From Aurelia coerulea (taxonomy: Eukaryota > Cnidaria > Scyphozoa > Semaeostomeae > Ulmaridae), in NCBI GenBank assembly GCA_039566865.1, contig CM076948.1, forward strand, positions 27,861,001-27,925,000: a DNA stretch of 64,000 bases, read 5' to 3'. Below the pieces are notes generated by a model, which was not told the origin of the DNA, ran no database searches, and worked only from the letters and a program-made list of their open reading frames with translations. The position numbers and the translations under genes were made by a program. Below, piece by piece: positions 37,511 to 50,120 of this stretch (the first letter of the stretch is position 1; each line of letters begins with the position of its first letter).

Positions 37511-37945
37511 CGGTCACGGACCAACACAGTCTAAAGTATGGTAGAATTTGTAAGCTATGTTATTCTATGAACCAACAACGCACAGACCAACACAGTCATA
37601 AGTATGTAAGCTATGTTTTTTATGAACCAACAACCCACGGACCCACACAGTCAGAAGTATATAAGCTATGTTTTTATATGAACCAACAACCCACGGACCC
37701 ACACAGTCAGAAGTATGGTAGCATATAAGCTATGTTTTTATATGAACCAACAACCCACGGACCCACACAGTCAGAAGTATGTAAGCTATGTTTTTATATG
37801 AACCAACAACCCACGGACCCACACAGTCAGACGTATGGTAGCATATAAGCTATGTTTTTATATGAACCAACAACCCACGGACCCACACAGTCAGAAGTAT
37901 GGTAGCATATAAGCTATATGAACCAACAACCCACCGACCCCATGC
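37511..37945 (+). repeat. Tandem repeat, 55-64-bp unit, about 7 copies
   Basis: Units contain ACCAACAACCCACGGACCC, CACAGTCAGAAGTATG and TAAGCTATGTTTTTATATGA. ACCAACAAC recurs at 37571, 37626, 37682, 37746, 37802, 37866 and 37922, giving spacings of 55, 56, 64, 56, 64 and 56. The alternation is caused by an optional 8-bp insert (GTAGCATA). The first copies are more diverged than the inner ones. No coding potential. Confidence 0.92.
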
Positions 37946-38276
37946 CAAAAATCGACGGGAAACCGTATTCTTTCACTAAAACACTTTTAATCTCGAATTT
38001 ATCTCGAAAACTCGCAGAATAACGGCCTTTTCTTTTTTCAAAGCTGTGGTGAAAAACCAAAAATTTCCACTTAGGCCCTTTTTCCCTCTCAAATGGATTA
38101 GGCTCGTTTTCCTATTAAATGCACTTGCTAACTCGAGGTTAATGATTAAATACCTTAAAAAGGGTTCAAATAATGTCCTCCAAAAGTTTGTTTTGAGTTT
38201 CGACATTTATCCGCTTCAGAATCGGCCAAAGTCAATCGGGCATTTTTAGTCGATTTTTTGTAAAATTTTCATGTTG
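37946..38276. other. Unassigned intergenic stretch
   Basis: AT-rich sequence between two tandem repeats. Overlapping ORFs of 67-76 codons on both strands show no domain, and I see no RNA gene. Confidence 0.4.
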
Positions 38277-38648
38277 CACCCTGTCGATAAAGGGGCAAAT
38301 ACGTTGCAGGCCTTTTAATAAGCAGCAAAGAATTTGAAATTCCATTTGATACTCGATCAATACTTGGACCCCTTTCATTACTAAACGGCAGATACTTCGA
38401 GACCCCATTCAATAGACAGCAAATACTTTGAGCCCCCGCTCGACATACGGCAAATATGTTTAGCCCCTGTTTGATAAATGGCAAATACGCTCTGCCCCCT
38501 ACCGACAAAAAGCAAATACGTTCTGCCCCCTGTCGATAAAGGGGCAAATACGTTGCAGGCCTTTTAATAAGCAGCAAAGACTTTGAACTTCCATTTGATA
38601 AACGAGCAATACATGGACACCTTTCATTACTAAACGGTAAACAGTCAC
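38277..38648. repeat. Diverged ~31-bp tandem repeat, about 12 copies, with a ~248-bp super-repeat
   Basis: Units follow the loose pattern CCC-x-TTGATAAAxGGCAAATAC-x-TTGxGCC. The first ~120 bp (GTCGATAAAGGGGCAAATAC at about 38281) return almost unchanged at about 38529, so a ~248-bp block of units was itself duplicated. A 127-codon minus-strand frame (38269-38652) is open across the array. It repeats SLLLIKRPATYLPLYRQGA twice, and I regard it as a product of the repeat rather than a gene. Confidence 0.8.
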
Positions 38649-38759
38649 CCAATTACTGCCATCCAATGCCTCGTTATTCACACCTTATCTATTCTAGTTA
38701 GGTATATCATATCACAGGAACCGCTGGTGTTAAAATGTGTGATTTTCTCCTTAAATTTT

Positions 38760-39075
38760 CTACATAATTTTTCATATGTCAAATCCTTACTTCCCTGGAT
38801 ATGTACATTTTCTTTTTGTGTCAGATGTTCATATGTTCAATACCCGTTTTCTGTTGAAGGTTATATTTCACACTTGATTTACGATATGAGTTGAGAAAAT
38901 GTTCTTCTTCTTTTGATTAGTCGATGAAGATTGAAGATCATCGTAAGCCGATTGATATTTGCATTGATCAATGAGATGTAATGTTGAAGAAGATGATATA
39001 AATATGCTGTTGCTGAACTAAATAGGCAAGGTATGTTGAAATTACTCGAAATAATTGATGTTTTTGTGTTTTATT
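38760..39075 (+). repeat. Array-flanking module, left copy
   Basis: About 315 bp that reappears in the same orientation at 57385-57775 on the other side of the minisatellite. Most of the alignment is diverged and gapped, but 57 bp (38986-39042) are identical in both copies. That core contains TATAAATA (38997-39004) and, 34 bp after the start of that motif, GCAAG/GTATGT (39031), which resembles a 5' splice donor. The module ends where the minisatellite begins. It could be a transposon fragment, or the first exon of a noncoding transcript. Confidence 0.75.
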
Positions 39076-39095
39076 CACTTCTATTTCATCTTTAA

Positions 39096-39424
39096 AGGGG
39101 CTCTGTCACGTAACCGTAAACAAATCTGTTATCTTTATAATCTATAGTGTTGCCCGCACGCGCTGGGCCCATTGTGTTCTGCACAGATGTTGGTGGATGG
39201 GGTGAATCCACGATAAAGTTACTTCTAAAATCCATCAATATCTATGCAATCTTACAAGATATGGTTGTTTCGTCTGTTTCCCTCTGAAGTTCAAGAGTTC
39301 ATCTTCAAAATAACATTTTCATTTTGAGAAAAATAGTGGAAAATCTTTGTGATATGGCCTGTCAAAAAAGCTGCAAAATCGCCGTTTCGAAAGAAGTTTG
39401 TTTACTTTACGTGACCCAGCCCCT
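39096..39424. mobile_element. MITE, 329 bp, inserted in the first units of the minisatellite
   Basis: The left terminus is AGGGGCTCTGTCACGTAA. The right terminus is its near complement, TTACGTGACCCAGCCCCT. Flanking bases read TTAA on both sides (39092-39095, 39425-39428), and removing one copy restores a normal minisatellite unit (TTCATCTTTAATTATTTG). A TA duplication with one more base of TIR on each side fits equally well, so the superfamily is open. There is no ORF. Confidence 0.8.
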
Positions 39425-40726
39425 TTAATTATTTGCACAATTTATCTCCTATGTTACCTACAATTATTTTCACAATTGACTCCTGTTTTTTTAATTATTT
39501 ACACATTTTTACTCATATGTAATATTCAATGATTGCACAATTTCCCTCCTATTTCATCCTTAATTATTTGCACAATTTCTCTACCATTTTATCCTAAATC
39601 ATTTGCACAATTTAACTCATCTTTCTTCTTTAATTATTTGCACAATTTCTCTCCTATGTAATATTTAATGATTTGCACAATTTCTCTACCAATTCATCCT
39701 TAATTATTTGCATGATTTCTTTCATTTCATCCTGAATTATTTGCACAATTTATCTACCATTTCTTCCTTAATTATTTGCACAATTTCTCTCATTTCATCC
39801 TTAATTGTTTGCACAATTTCTCTACTATTTCATCCTTAATTATTTGTACATTTTCTCTACTATTTCATCCTTAATTATTTGCACAATTTCCCTCCTATTT
39901 CACCCTTAATTATTTGCACAATTTCTCTACCATTTCATCCCTAATTATTTGCACAATATCTCTCATTTCATCTTGAATTATTTGCACAATTTCTCTATCA
40001 TTTCTTCCTTAATCATTTGCACAATTTCTCACATTTCATCCTGAATTGTTTGCACAATTCCTCTTTCATTTCTTCCTTAAATTATTTGCACAATTTCTCT
40101 ACTATTTCATCCTTAATTATTTGTACATTTTCTCTACCATCTCATCCTTAATAATTTGCACAATTTCTCTCATTTTATTCTTAATTATTTGCACAATTCT
40201 CTACCATTTCATTCTTAATTATTTGCACAATTTCTCTACCATTCCTTCTCTAATCATTCGCACAATTTCTCTACCATTTCTTCCTTAATTATTTGCACAA
40301 TTTCTCTAATGTCATCCCTAATTATTGGCACAATTTCTCTACCATTTGTTCCTTAATTATTGGAACAATTTCTCTACCATTTCATCTTTAATTATTTGCC
40401 CAATTTCTCTCATTTCATTCTCAATTATTTGCACATTTTCTCTACCATTTCTTCCTTATTTATCTGCACAATTTCTCTCATTTGATCCTGAATTATTTGC
40501 ACAATTTCTCTACCATTTCATCCTTAAATATTTGCAAATTTTCTTTACCATTTCTTCCTTAAAGGCCTTATGCAGCCAAATTTTCGACATTGATTTTTTT
40601 CGATTTTCGAAATATTCAAACTTTACTGATTTCATTGATACCAAATTTTACTCAACATCATTGCGGTTAGGGTGTGAAATTCCGTTTTGAAAATTGCTAC
40701 TCAGCGCGACATTTGACCTTCGCGCG

Positions 40727-40734
40727 TGACGTCA
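40727..40734. promoter_or_regulatory. CRE palindrome TGACGTCA (left copy in MITE)
   Basis: Exact CREB/ATF consensus. Its inverted partner is at 41169-41176 within the same MITE. A role is inferred from motif identity only. Confidence 0.4.
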
Positions 40735-41168
40735 CAATTATGACCACAAACACAACGCACAAGTTTTGTCACGTAAACCCCAATGCGGAGCTTGCGAGAA
40801 GATCAAAGACCGTTCAAGGTTTTTCAAAATAATCTAAGATACTGATGAGCTTCACGAAGTCCTTGTACAAGTGAAGCCTTGCTGAAAGTCGACGACCAGG
40901 CAATTTGATGTAGGAACCAATTGAACTTCATTAGGCTGCACTGTAGAGCACCACAACATCACCCTTAATGACGGTGACGTTACAGTTTTCTCACCCTGGT
41001 TCCAAGCTCCTTGATTTCATGGATATCATGGTAAAAATACCAGCCTTTTCTTCAAGAACTCCCAAGATTTTCAAAGCTTTTTTCATACAAATCCCTCCCT
41101 TTCTCAGTGATGCAATGGCCATGCTCGTACTGTGTGCTCAATGCACGCAGCTTCGCGCGTCATAATTG

Positions 41169-41176
41169 TGACGTCA
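41169..41176. promoter_or_regulatory. CRE palindrome TGACGTCA (right copy in MITE)
   Basis: Exact CREB/ATF consensus, paired with the copy at 40727-40734 in the inverted inner arms of the MITE. Confidence 0.4.
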
Positions 41177-41729
41177 CATTGGCCAAGTCAATGTCGCGCT
41201 AAACTCGCAAAACTTCTCAACTTTGACACACAATTTTCTGTACTTAAACTGATAATTTCGATTTGAAATTTTCACAAAAGGTTTATAACATTATAAGTTA
41301 TTTGAAAAGATTGAAAAATCGAGGACTAAAATTTGGCTGCATAAGGCCTTTAATTATTTGCTGAATTTCTCTACCATTTCATCCTTAATTATTTGCATGG
41401 TCTCTTTCATTTCATCCTTAATTATTTGCACAATTTCTCTATCATTTCTTCCTTAATTTTTTTATTTTCTCTCATTTCATTCATAATCATTTGGACAATT
41501 TCTCTACCATATCTTCCTTAATTATTTGCACAATTTTTTTACCATTTCTTCTTTAATTATTTACACAATATCTCTAGCATTTCTTCCTTAAATATTTGCA
41601 CAATTTCTCTCATTTCATCCATAATTATTTGCACAATTTCTCTACCATTTCATCCTTAATTATTTGCACAATTTCCCTCCTATTTCACCCTTAATTATTT
41701 GCACAATTTCTCTACCATTTTATCCTTAA

Positions 41730-44700
41730 TCATTTGCACAATTTAACTCATCTTTCATCTTTAATTATTTGCACAATTTCTCTCCTATTTAATATTCAAT
41801 GATTTGCAAAATTTCTCTACCAATTCATCCTTAATTATTTGCACACAATTTCTCTACCATTTCATCCTTAATTATTTGCACAATATCTCTCATTTCATCT
41901 TGAATTATTTACACAATCTCTCTACCATTTCTTCCTTAATCATTTGCACAATTTCTCACATTTCATCCTGAATTGTTTGCACAATTTCTCTACCATTTCT
42001 TCCTTAAATTATTTTCACAATTTCTCTGCTATTTCATTCTTAATTATTTGCAAAATTTCTCTACCATTTCTTCCTTAATTATTTGCACAATTTCTCTCAT
42101 TTCATCCTTAATTGTTTGCACAATTCTCTACTATTTCATCCTTAATTATTTGTACATTTTGTCTACTATTTCATCCTTAGTTATTTGCACAATTTCTCTA
42201 CTATTTCATCCTAAATTATTTGCAAAATTTTTCTACTTTAAATCCATAATTATTTGCACAATTTCTCTCATTTCATCCTTAATTATTTCCACAATTGCTC
42301 TACTATTTCATCCTTAATTATTTGTACAATTTTCTACTATTTCATCTTTAATTATTTGCACAATTTCTCTACTATTTAATCCTTAATCATTTGCACAATT
42401 TCTCACATTTCATCCTGAATTGTTTGCACAATTTCTCTACCATTTCTTCCTTAAATTATTTTCACAATTTCTCTGCCATTTCATTCTTAATTATTTGCAA
42501 AATTTCTCTACCATTTATTCCTTAATTATTTGCACAATTTCTCTCATTTCATCCTTAATTGTTTGCACAATTCTCTACTATTTCATCCTTAATTATTTGT
42601 ACATTTTGTCTACTATTTCATCCTTAGTTATTTGCACAATTTCTCCACTATTTCATCCTAAATTATTTGCAAAATTTTTCTACTATTAAATCCATAATTA
42701 TTTGCACAATTTCTCTCATTTCATCCTTAATTATTTCCACAATTGCTCTACTATTTCATCCTTAATTATTTGTACAATTTTCTACTATTTCATCTTTCAT
42801 CATAATTTGATCCTTAATTATTTGCACAATTTCTCTCATTTCATCCTTAATTATTTGCACAATTTCTCTACCATTTCATCCTTAATTAATTGCACAATTT
42901 CTCTACCATTTCTTCCTTAATCATTTGCACAATTTCTCTACCATTTCATCCTTAATTATTTGCAAAATTTCTCTACCATTTCTTCCTTAATTATTTGCAC
43001 AATTTCTCTCATTTCATCCTTACTTGTTTGTACAATTTCTCTACTATTTCATCCTTAATTATTTGTACATTTTCTCTACTATTTCATCCTTAATTATTTG
43101 CACAATTTCTCTCATTTCATCCTTAATTGTTTGCACAATTTCTCTACCACTTCTTCCTTTATTATTTGCACAATTTCTCGACCATTTCTTCTTTAATTAT
43201 TTACACAATATCTCTAGCATTTCTTCCTTAACTATTTGCACAATTTCTCTCATTTCATCCATAATTATTTGCTCAATTTCTCTACCATTTCTTCCTTAAT
43301 TATATGCAGAATTTCTCTCATTTCATCCTTAATTATTTGCACATTTTCTTTACCATCTCTTCCTTAATAACTTGGACAATTTCTCTACCATTTCATCCTA
43401 ATTATTTGCACAATTTCTCTCATTTCATCCTTAATTATTTGCACAATTTCTCTACTATTTAATCCTTAATTATTTTCACAATTTCTCTACTATTTCATCC
43501 TTAATTATATGCACAATTTCTCTACTATTTCATCCTAAGTTATTTGCACAATTTTTCTCATTTCATCCTTAATTATTTGCACAATTTTTCTCATTTCATC
43601 CATAATTATTTGTACATTTTCTCTATCATTTCATCCTTAATTATTTGCACAATTTCTCTCATTTTAACCCTAATTATTTGCACATTTTCTCTACCATTTC
43701 ATCCTTAATTATTTGCAAAATTTCACTACCATTTCTTCCTTAATTATTTGCACAATTTCTCTCATTTCATCCTTAATTGTTTGCACAATTTCTCTACTAT
43801 TTCATCCTTAATTATTTGTAAATTTTCTCTACCATCTCATCCTTAATTATTTGCACAATTTCTCTCATTTTATCCTTAATTTTTTGCACTATTTCTCTAC
43901 CATTTCATTCTTAATCATTTGCACAATTTCTCTACCATTTCTTCTCTGATTATTTGCACAATTTCTCTACCATTTCTTCCTTATTTATTTGCACAATTTC
44001 TCTAATTTCCTCCATGATTATTTGCATAATTTCTCTACCATTTCTTTGTTTATTTATATGCACAATTTCTCTCATTTCATCCCTAATTATTTGCACAATT
44101 TCTCTACCATTTGTTCCTTAATTATTTGAACAATTTCTCTACCATTTCATCTTTAATTATTTGCCCAGTTTTTCTCATCTCATCCTTAATTATTTTCACT
44201 ATTTCTCTACTATCTCATCCTTAATTATTTGCACAATTTCTCTCATTTTATCCTTAATTATTTGTACAATTTCTCTACCATTTCATTCTTAATTATTTGC
44301 ACAATTCCTCTACCATTTCTTCTCCAATTATTTGCACAATTTCTCTACCATTTCTTCCTTAAATATTTGCACAATTTCTCTAATTTCATCCATAATTATT
44401 TGCACAATTTTTCTGATTTCATCCTTAATTATTTTTACAATTTCTCTACCATTAATTCCGTAATCATTTGCACAATTTTCTCATTTCATCCTTAATTATT
44501 TGCACAATTTCTCTTACATTTCTTCCTTAATTATTTGCACAATTTCTGTACCATTTAATCTATAATTATTTGCAAAATGTCTGTCGTTTCATCCTTTATT
44601 AATTGCACAATTTCTCTACAATTTCTTCCTTAATTATTTGCACAACTTTTCTTATTTCATCCTTAATTATTTGCATGATTTCTCTACCATTTCATCCTTA

Positions 44701-45275
44701 ATTAATTGCACAATTTCTCTCATTTCGTCCTTAATTATTTGCAAAATTTCTCTACCATTTCATCCTGAATTATTTGCACAATTTCTCTACCCTTTCGTCC
44801 TTAAATATTTGCACAATTTCTCTCGTATCATCCTTAATTTTTTGCACAATTTCTCTACCATTTCATCCTTAATTATTTGCACAATTTCTTTCATTTCATC
44901 CTTAATTATTTGTACAATTTATCAATCATTTCATTCTTAATTGTTAGCACAATTTCTCTCATTTCATCCTTAATCTTTGCAGAATTTCTCTACCATTTCA
45001 TCCTTAATTATTTGCAAAATTTCTCTCCTTTCATCCTTAATTATTTGCACAATCTCTCTACAATTAGGTCTTTTATTATTGGCACAATTTCTCTACCAGT
45101 TCATCCTTAATTATTTGCACAATTACACTACCATTTTATTATTAATTATTTACACATTTCTCTCATTTCATCCTTAAATATTTGTACAATTTGTCTACCA
45201 TTTCATCCTAAATTATTTGCACATTTACTTTACCATTTTTCCCTTAATTATTTGCACGATTTCTCTCATTTCTTC
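41730..45275 (+). repeat. Minisatellite block duplicated at 53302-56813
   Basis: About 3.5 kb matching at an offset of 11572-11573 bp up to about 43710. The offset then becomes 11538 because the second copy lacks one 35-bp unit near 55280. Shared rare variants include TTTAACTCATCTTTCATC, TTCATCATAATTTGATCC and CTCGTATCATCC. The ends were judged by eye. Confidence 0.8.
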
Positions 45276-46446
45276 CATTATTATTTACACAATTTCTCTA
45301 CCATTTCATCCTTAATTAATTGCACAATTTCTCTACCATTTCTTCCTTAATCATTTGCACAATTTCTCTACCATTTCATCCTTAATTATTTGCAAAATTT
45401 CTCTACCATTTCTTCCTTAATTATTTGCACAATTTCTCTCATTTCATCCTTACTTGTTTGTACAATTTCTCTACTATTTCATCCTTAATTATTTGTACAT
45501 TTTCTCTACTATTTCATCCTTAATTCTTTGCACAATTTCTCTCATTTCATCCTTAATTGTTTGCACAATTTCTCTACCACTTCTTCCTTTATTATTTGCA
45601 CAATTTAACTCATCTTTCATCTTTAATTATTTGCACAATTTCTCTCCTATTTAATATTCAATGATTTGCAAAATTTCTCTACCAATTCATCCTTAATTAT
45701 TTGCACACAATTTCTCTACCATTTCATCCTTAATTATTTGCACAATATCTCTCATTTCATCTTGAATTATTTACACAATTTCTCTACCATTTCTTCCTTA
45801 ATCATTTGCACAATTTCTCACATTTCATCCTGAATTGTTTGCACAATTTCTCTACCATTTCTTCCTTAAATTATTTTCACAATTTCTCTGCTATTTCATT
45901 CTTAATTATTTGCAAAATTTCTCTACCATTTCTTCCTTAATTATTTGCACAATTTCTCTCATTTCATCCTTAATTGTTTGCACAATTCTCTACTATTTCA
46001 TCCTTAATTATTTGTACATTTTGTCTACTATTTCATCCTTAGTTTTTTGCACAATTTCTCTACTATTTCATCCTAAATTATTTGCAAAATTTTTCTACTA
46101 TTAAATCCATAATTATTTGCACAATTTCTCTCATTTCATCCTTAATTATTTCCACAATTGCTCTACTATTTCATCCTTAATTATTTGTACAATTTTCTAC
46201 TATTTCATCTTTAATTATTTGCACAATTTCTCTACTATTTAATCCTTAATCATTTGCACAATTTCTCACATTTCATCCTGAATTGTTTGCACAATTTCTC
46301 TACCATTTCTTCCTTAAATTATTTTCACAATTTCTCTGCCATTTCATTCTTAATTATTTGCAAAATTTCTCTACCATTTCTTCCTTAATTATTTGCACAA
46401 TTTCTCTCATTTCATCCTTAATTGTTTGCACAATTCTCTACTATTT
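43528..46446 (+). repeat. Minisatellite block with 2984-bp offset, copy 1
   Basis: About 2.9 kb that matches 46512-49430 at a constant 2984-bp offset, with only isolated base changes (for example TTCTTTGC at 45532 against TTATTTGC at 48516). The copies are separated by fewer than 70 bp, indicating a tandem duplication in register with the short unit. Confidence 0.8.
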
Positions 46447-49400
46447 CTTCTCCAATTATTTGCACAATTTCTCTACCATTTCTTCCTTAAATATTTGCAC
46501 AATTTCTCTAATTTCATCCTAAGTTATTTGCACAATTTTTCTCATTTCATCCTTAATTATTTGCACAATTTTTCTCATTTCATCCATAATTATTTGTACA
46601 TTTTCTCTATCATTTCATCCTTAATTATTTGCACAATTTCTCTCATTTTAACCCTAATTATTTGCACATTTTCTCTACCATTTCATCCTTAATTATTTGC
46701 AAAATTTCACTACCATTTCTTCCTTAATTATTTGCACAATTTCTCTCATTTCATCCTTAATTGTTTGCACAATTTCTCTACTATTTCATCCTTAATTATT
46801 TGTAAATTTTCTCTACCATCTCATCCTTAATTATTTGCACAATTTCTCTCATTTTATCCTTAATTTTTTGCACTATTTCTCTACCATTTCATTCTTAATC
46901 ATTTGCACAATTTCTCTACCATTTCTTCTCTGATTATTTGCACAATTTCTCTACCATTTCTTCCTTATTTATTTGCACAATTTCTCTAATTTCCTCCATG
47001 ATTATTTGCATAATTTCTCTACCATTTCTTTGTTTATTTATATGCACAATTTCTCTCATTTCATCCCTAATTATTTGCACAATTTCTCTACCATTTGTTC
47101 CTTAATTATTTGAACAATTTCTCTACCATTTCATCTTTAATTATTTGCCCAGTTTTTCTCATCTCATCCTTAATTATTTTCACTATTTCTCTACTATCTC
47201 ATCCTTAATTATTTGCACAATTTCTCTCATTTTATCCTTAATTATTTGTACAATTTCTCTACCATTTCATTCTTAATTATTTGCACAATTCCTCTACCAT
47301 TTCTTCTCCAATTATTTGCACAATTTCTCTACCATTTCTTCCTTAAATATTTGCACAATTTCTCTAATTTCATCCATAATTATTTGCACAATTTTTCTGA
47401 TTTCATCCTTAATTATTTTTACAATTTCTCTACCATTAATTCCGTAATCATTTGCACAATTTTCTCATTTCATCCTTAATTATTTGCACAATTTCTCTTA
47501 CATTTCTTCCTTAATTATTTGCACAATTTCTGTACCATTTAATCTATAATTATTTGCAAAATGTCTGTCGTTTCATCCTTTATTAATTGCACAATTTCTC
47601 TACAATTTCTTCCTTAATTATTTGCACAACTTTTCTTATTTCATCCTTAATTATTTGCATGATTTCTCTACCATTTCATCCTTAATTAATTGCACAATTT
47701 CTCTCATTTCGTCCTTAATTATTTGCAAAATTTCTCTACCATTTCATCCTGAATTATTTGCACAATTTCTCTACCCTTTCGTCCTTAAATATTTGCACAA
47801 TTTCTCTCGTATCATCCTTAATTTTTTGCACAATTTCTCTACCATTTCATCCTTAATTATTTGCACAATTTCTTTCATTTCATCCTTAATTATTTGTACA
47901 ATTTATCAATCATTTCATTCTTAATTGTTAGCACAATTTCTCTCATTTCATCCTTAATCTTTGCAGAATTTCTCTACCATTTCATCCTTAATTATTTGCA
48001 AAATTTCTCTCCTTTCATCCTTAATTATTTGCACAATCTCTCTACAATTAGGTCTTTTATTATTGGCACAATTTCTCTACCAGTTCATCCTTAATTATTT
48101 GCACAATTACACTACCATTTTATTATTAATTATTTACACATTTCTCTCATTTCATCCTTAAATATTTGTACAATTTGTCTACCATTTCATCCTAAATTAT
48201 TTGCACATTTACTTTACCATTTTTCCCTTAATTATTTGCACGATTTCTCTCATTTCTTCCATTATTATTTACACAATTTCTCTACCATTTCATCCTTAAT
48301 TAATTGCACAATTTCTCTACCATTTCTTCCTTAATCATTTGCACAATTTCTCTACCATTTCATCCTTAATTATTTGCAAAATTTCTCTACCATTTCTTTC
48401 TTAATTATTTGCACAATTTCTCTCATTTCATCCTTACTTGTTTGTACAATTTCTCTACTATTTCATCCTTAATTATTTGTACATTTTCTCTACTATTTCA
48501 TCCTTAATTATTTGCACAATTTCTCTCATTTCATCCTTAATTGTTTGCACAATTTCTCTACCACTTCTTCCTTTATTATTTGCACAATTTAACTCATCTT
48601 TCATCTTTAATTATTTGCACAATTTCTCTCCTATTTAATATTCAATGATTTGCAAAATTTCTCTACCAATTCATCCTTAATTATTTGCACACAATTTCTC
48701 TACCATTTCATCCTTAATTATTTGCACAATATCTCTCATTTCATCTTGAATTATTTACACAATTTCTCTACCATTTCTTCCTTAATCATTTGCACAATTT
48801 CTCACATTTCATCCTGAATTGTTTGCACAATTTCTCTACCATTTCTTCCTTAAATTATTTTCACAATTTCTCTGCTATTTCATTCTTAATTATTTGCAAA
48901 ATTTCTCTACCATTTCTTCCTTAATTATTTGCACAATTTCTCTCATTTCATCCTTAATTGTTTGCACAATTCTCTACTATTTCATCCTTAATTATTTGTG
49001 CATTTTGTCTACTATTTCATCCTTAGTTTTTTGCACAATTTCTCTACTATTTCATCCTAAATTATTTGCAAAATTTTTCTACTATTAAATCCATAATTAT
49101 TTGCACAATTTCTCTCATTTCATCCTTAATTATTTCCACAATTGCTCTACTATTTCATCCTTAATTATTTGTACAATTTTCTACTATTTCATCTTTAATT
49201 ATTTGCACAATTTCTCTACTATTTAATCCTTAATCATTTGCACAATTTCTCACATTTCATCCTGAATTGTTTGCACAATTTCTCTACCATTTCTTCCTTA
49301 AATTATTTTCACAATTTCTCTGCCATTTCATTCTTAATTATTTGCAAAATTTCTCTACCATTTCTTCCTTAATTATTTGCACAATTTCTCTCATTTCATC

Positions 49401-50120
49401 CTTAATTGTTTGCACAATTCTCTACTATTTCATCCTTAATTATTTGTACATTTTGTCTACTATTTCATCCTTAGTTATTTGCACAATTTCTCTACTATTT
49501 CATCCTAAATTATTTGCAAAATTTTTCTACTATTAAATCCATAATTATTTGCACGATTTCTCTCATTTCATCCTTAATTATTTCCACAATTGCTCTACTA
49601 TTTCATCCTTAATTATTTTTACAATTTTCTACTATTTCATCTTTCATCATAATTTGATCCTTAATTATTTGCACAATTTCTCTCATTTCATCCTTAATTA
49701 TTTGCACAATTTCTCTACCATTTCATCCTTAATTAATTGCACAATTTCTCTACCATTTCTTCCTTAATCATTTGCACAATTTCTCTACCATTTCATCCTT
49801 AATTATTTGCAAAATTTCTCTACCATTTCTTCCTTAATTATTTGCACAATTTCTCTCATTTCATCCTTACTTGTTTGTACAATTTCTCTACTATTTCATC
49901 CTTAATTATTTGTACATTTACTTTACTATTTCATCCTTAATTATTTGCACAATTTCTCTCATTTCATCCTTAATTGTTTGCACAATTTCTCTACCACTTC
50001 TTCCTTTATTATTTGCACAATTTCTCGACCATTTCTTCTTTAATTATTTACACAATATCTCTAGCATTTCTTCCTTAACTATTTGCACAATTTCTCTCAT
50101 TTCATCCATAATTATTTGCA
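45395..50120 (+). repeat. 4726-bp tandem duplication in the minisatellite, copy 1
   Basis: This block is repeated directly next to itself at 50121-54846. Recurring variant blocks starting at 45454, 45835, 46283, 47213, 47622, 48438, 48819, 49267 and 49871 all reappear 4726 bp later. It overlaps the 2984-bp duplication, so the larger event came after the smaller one. Confidence 0.85.
46512..49430 (+). repeat. Minisatellite block with 2984-bp offset, copy 2
   Basis: Second copy of 43528-46446. It ends where 49430 continues with CATCC but 46446 continues with CTTCTCC. Confidence 0.8.

Larger units (their letters stand above)
40563..41349. mobile_element. MITE, 787 bp, with perfect TIRs and internal CRE palindromes
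   Basis: The termini AGGCCTTATGCAGCCAAATT and their exact complement (…GGCTGCATAAGGCCT) are perfect for about 22 bp, with weaker pairing further in. TTAA flanks both sides (40559-40562, 41350-41353), and excision would restore a normal CTTCCTTAATTATTTG unit. TA duplication is equally consistent. The inner parts are inverted copies too: CGCGCGTGACGTCACAATTA near 40721 pairs with TAATTGTGACGTCACA near 41163. There is no transposase; the 65-codon ORF at 40968 has no recognisable domain. Confidence 0.85.
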
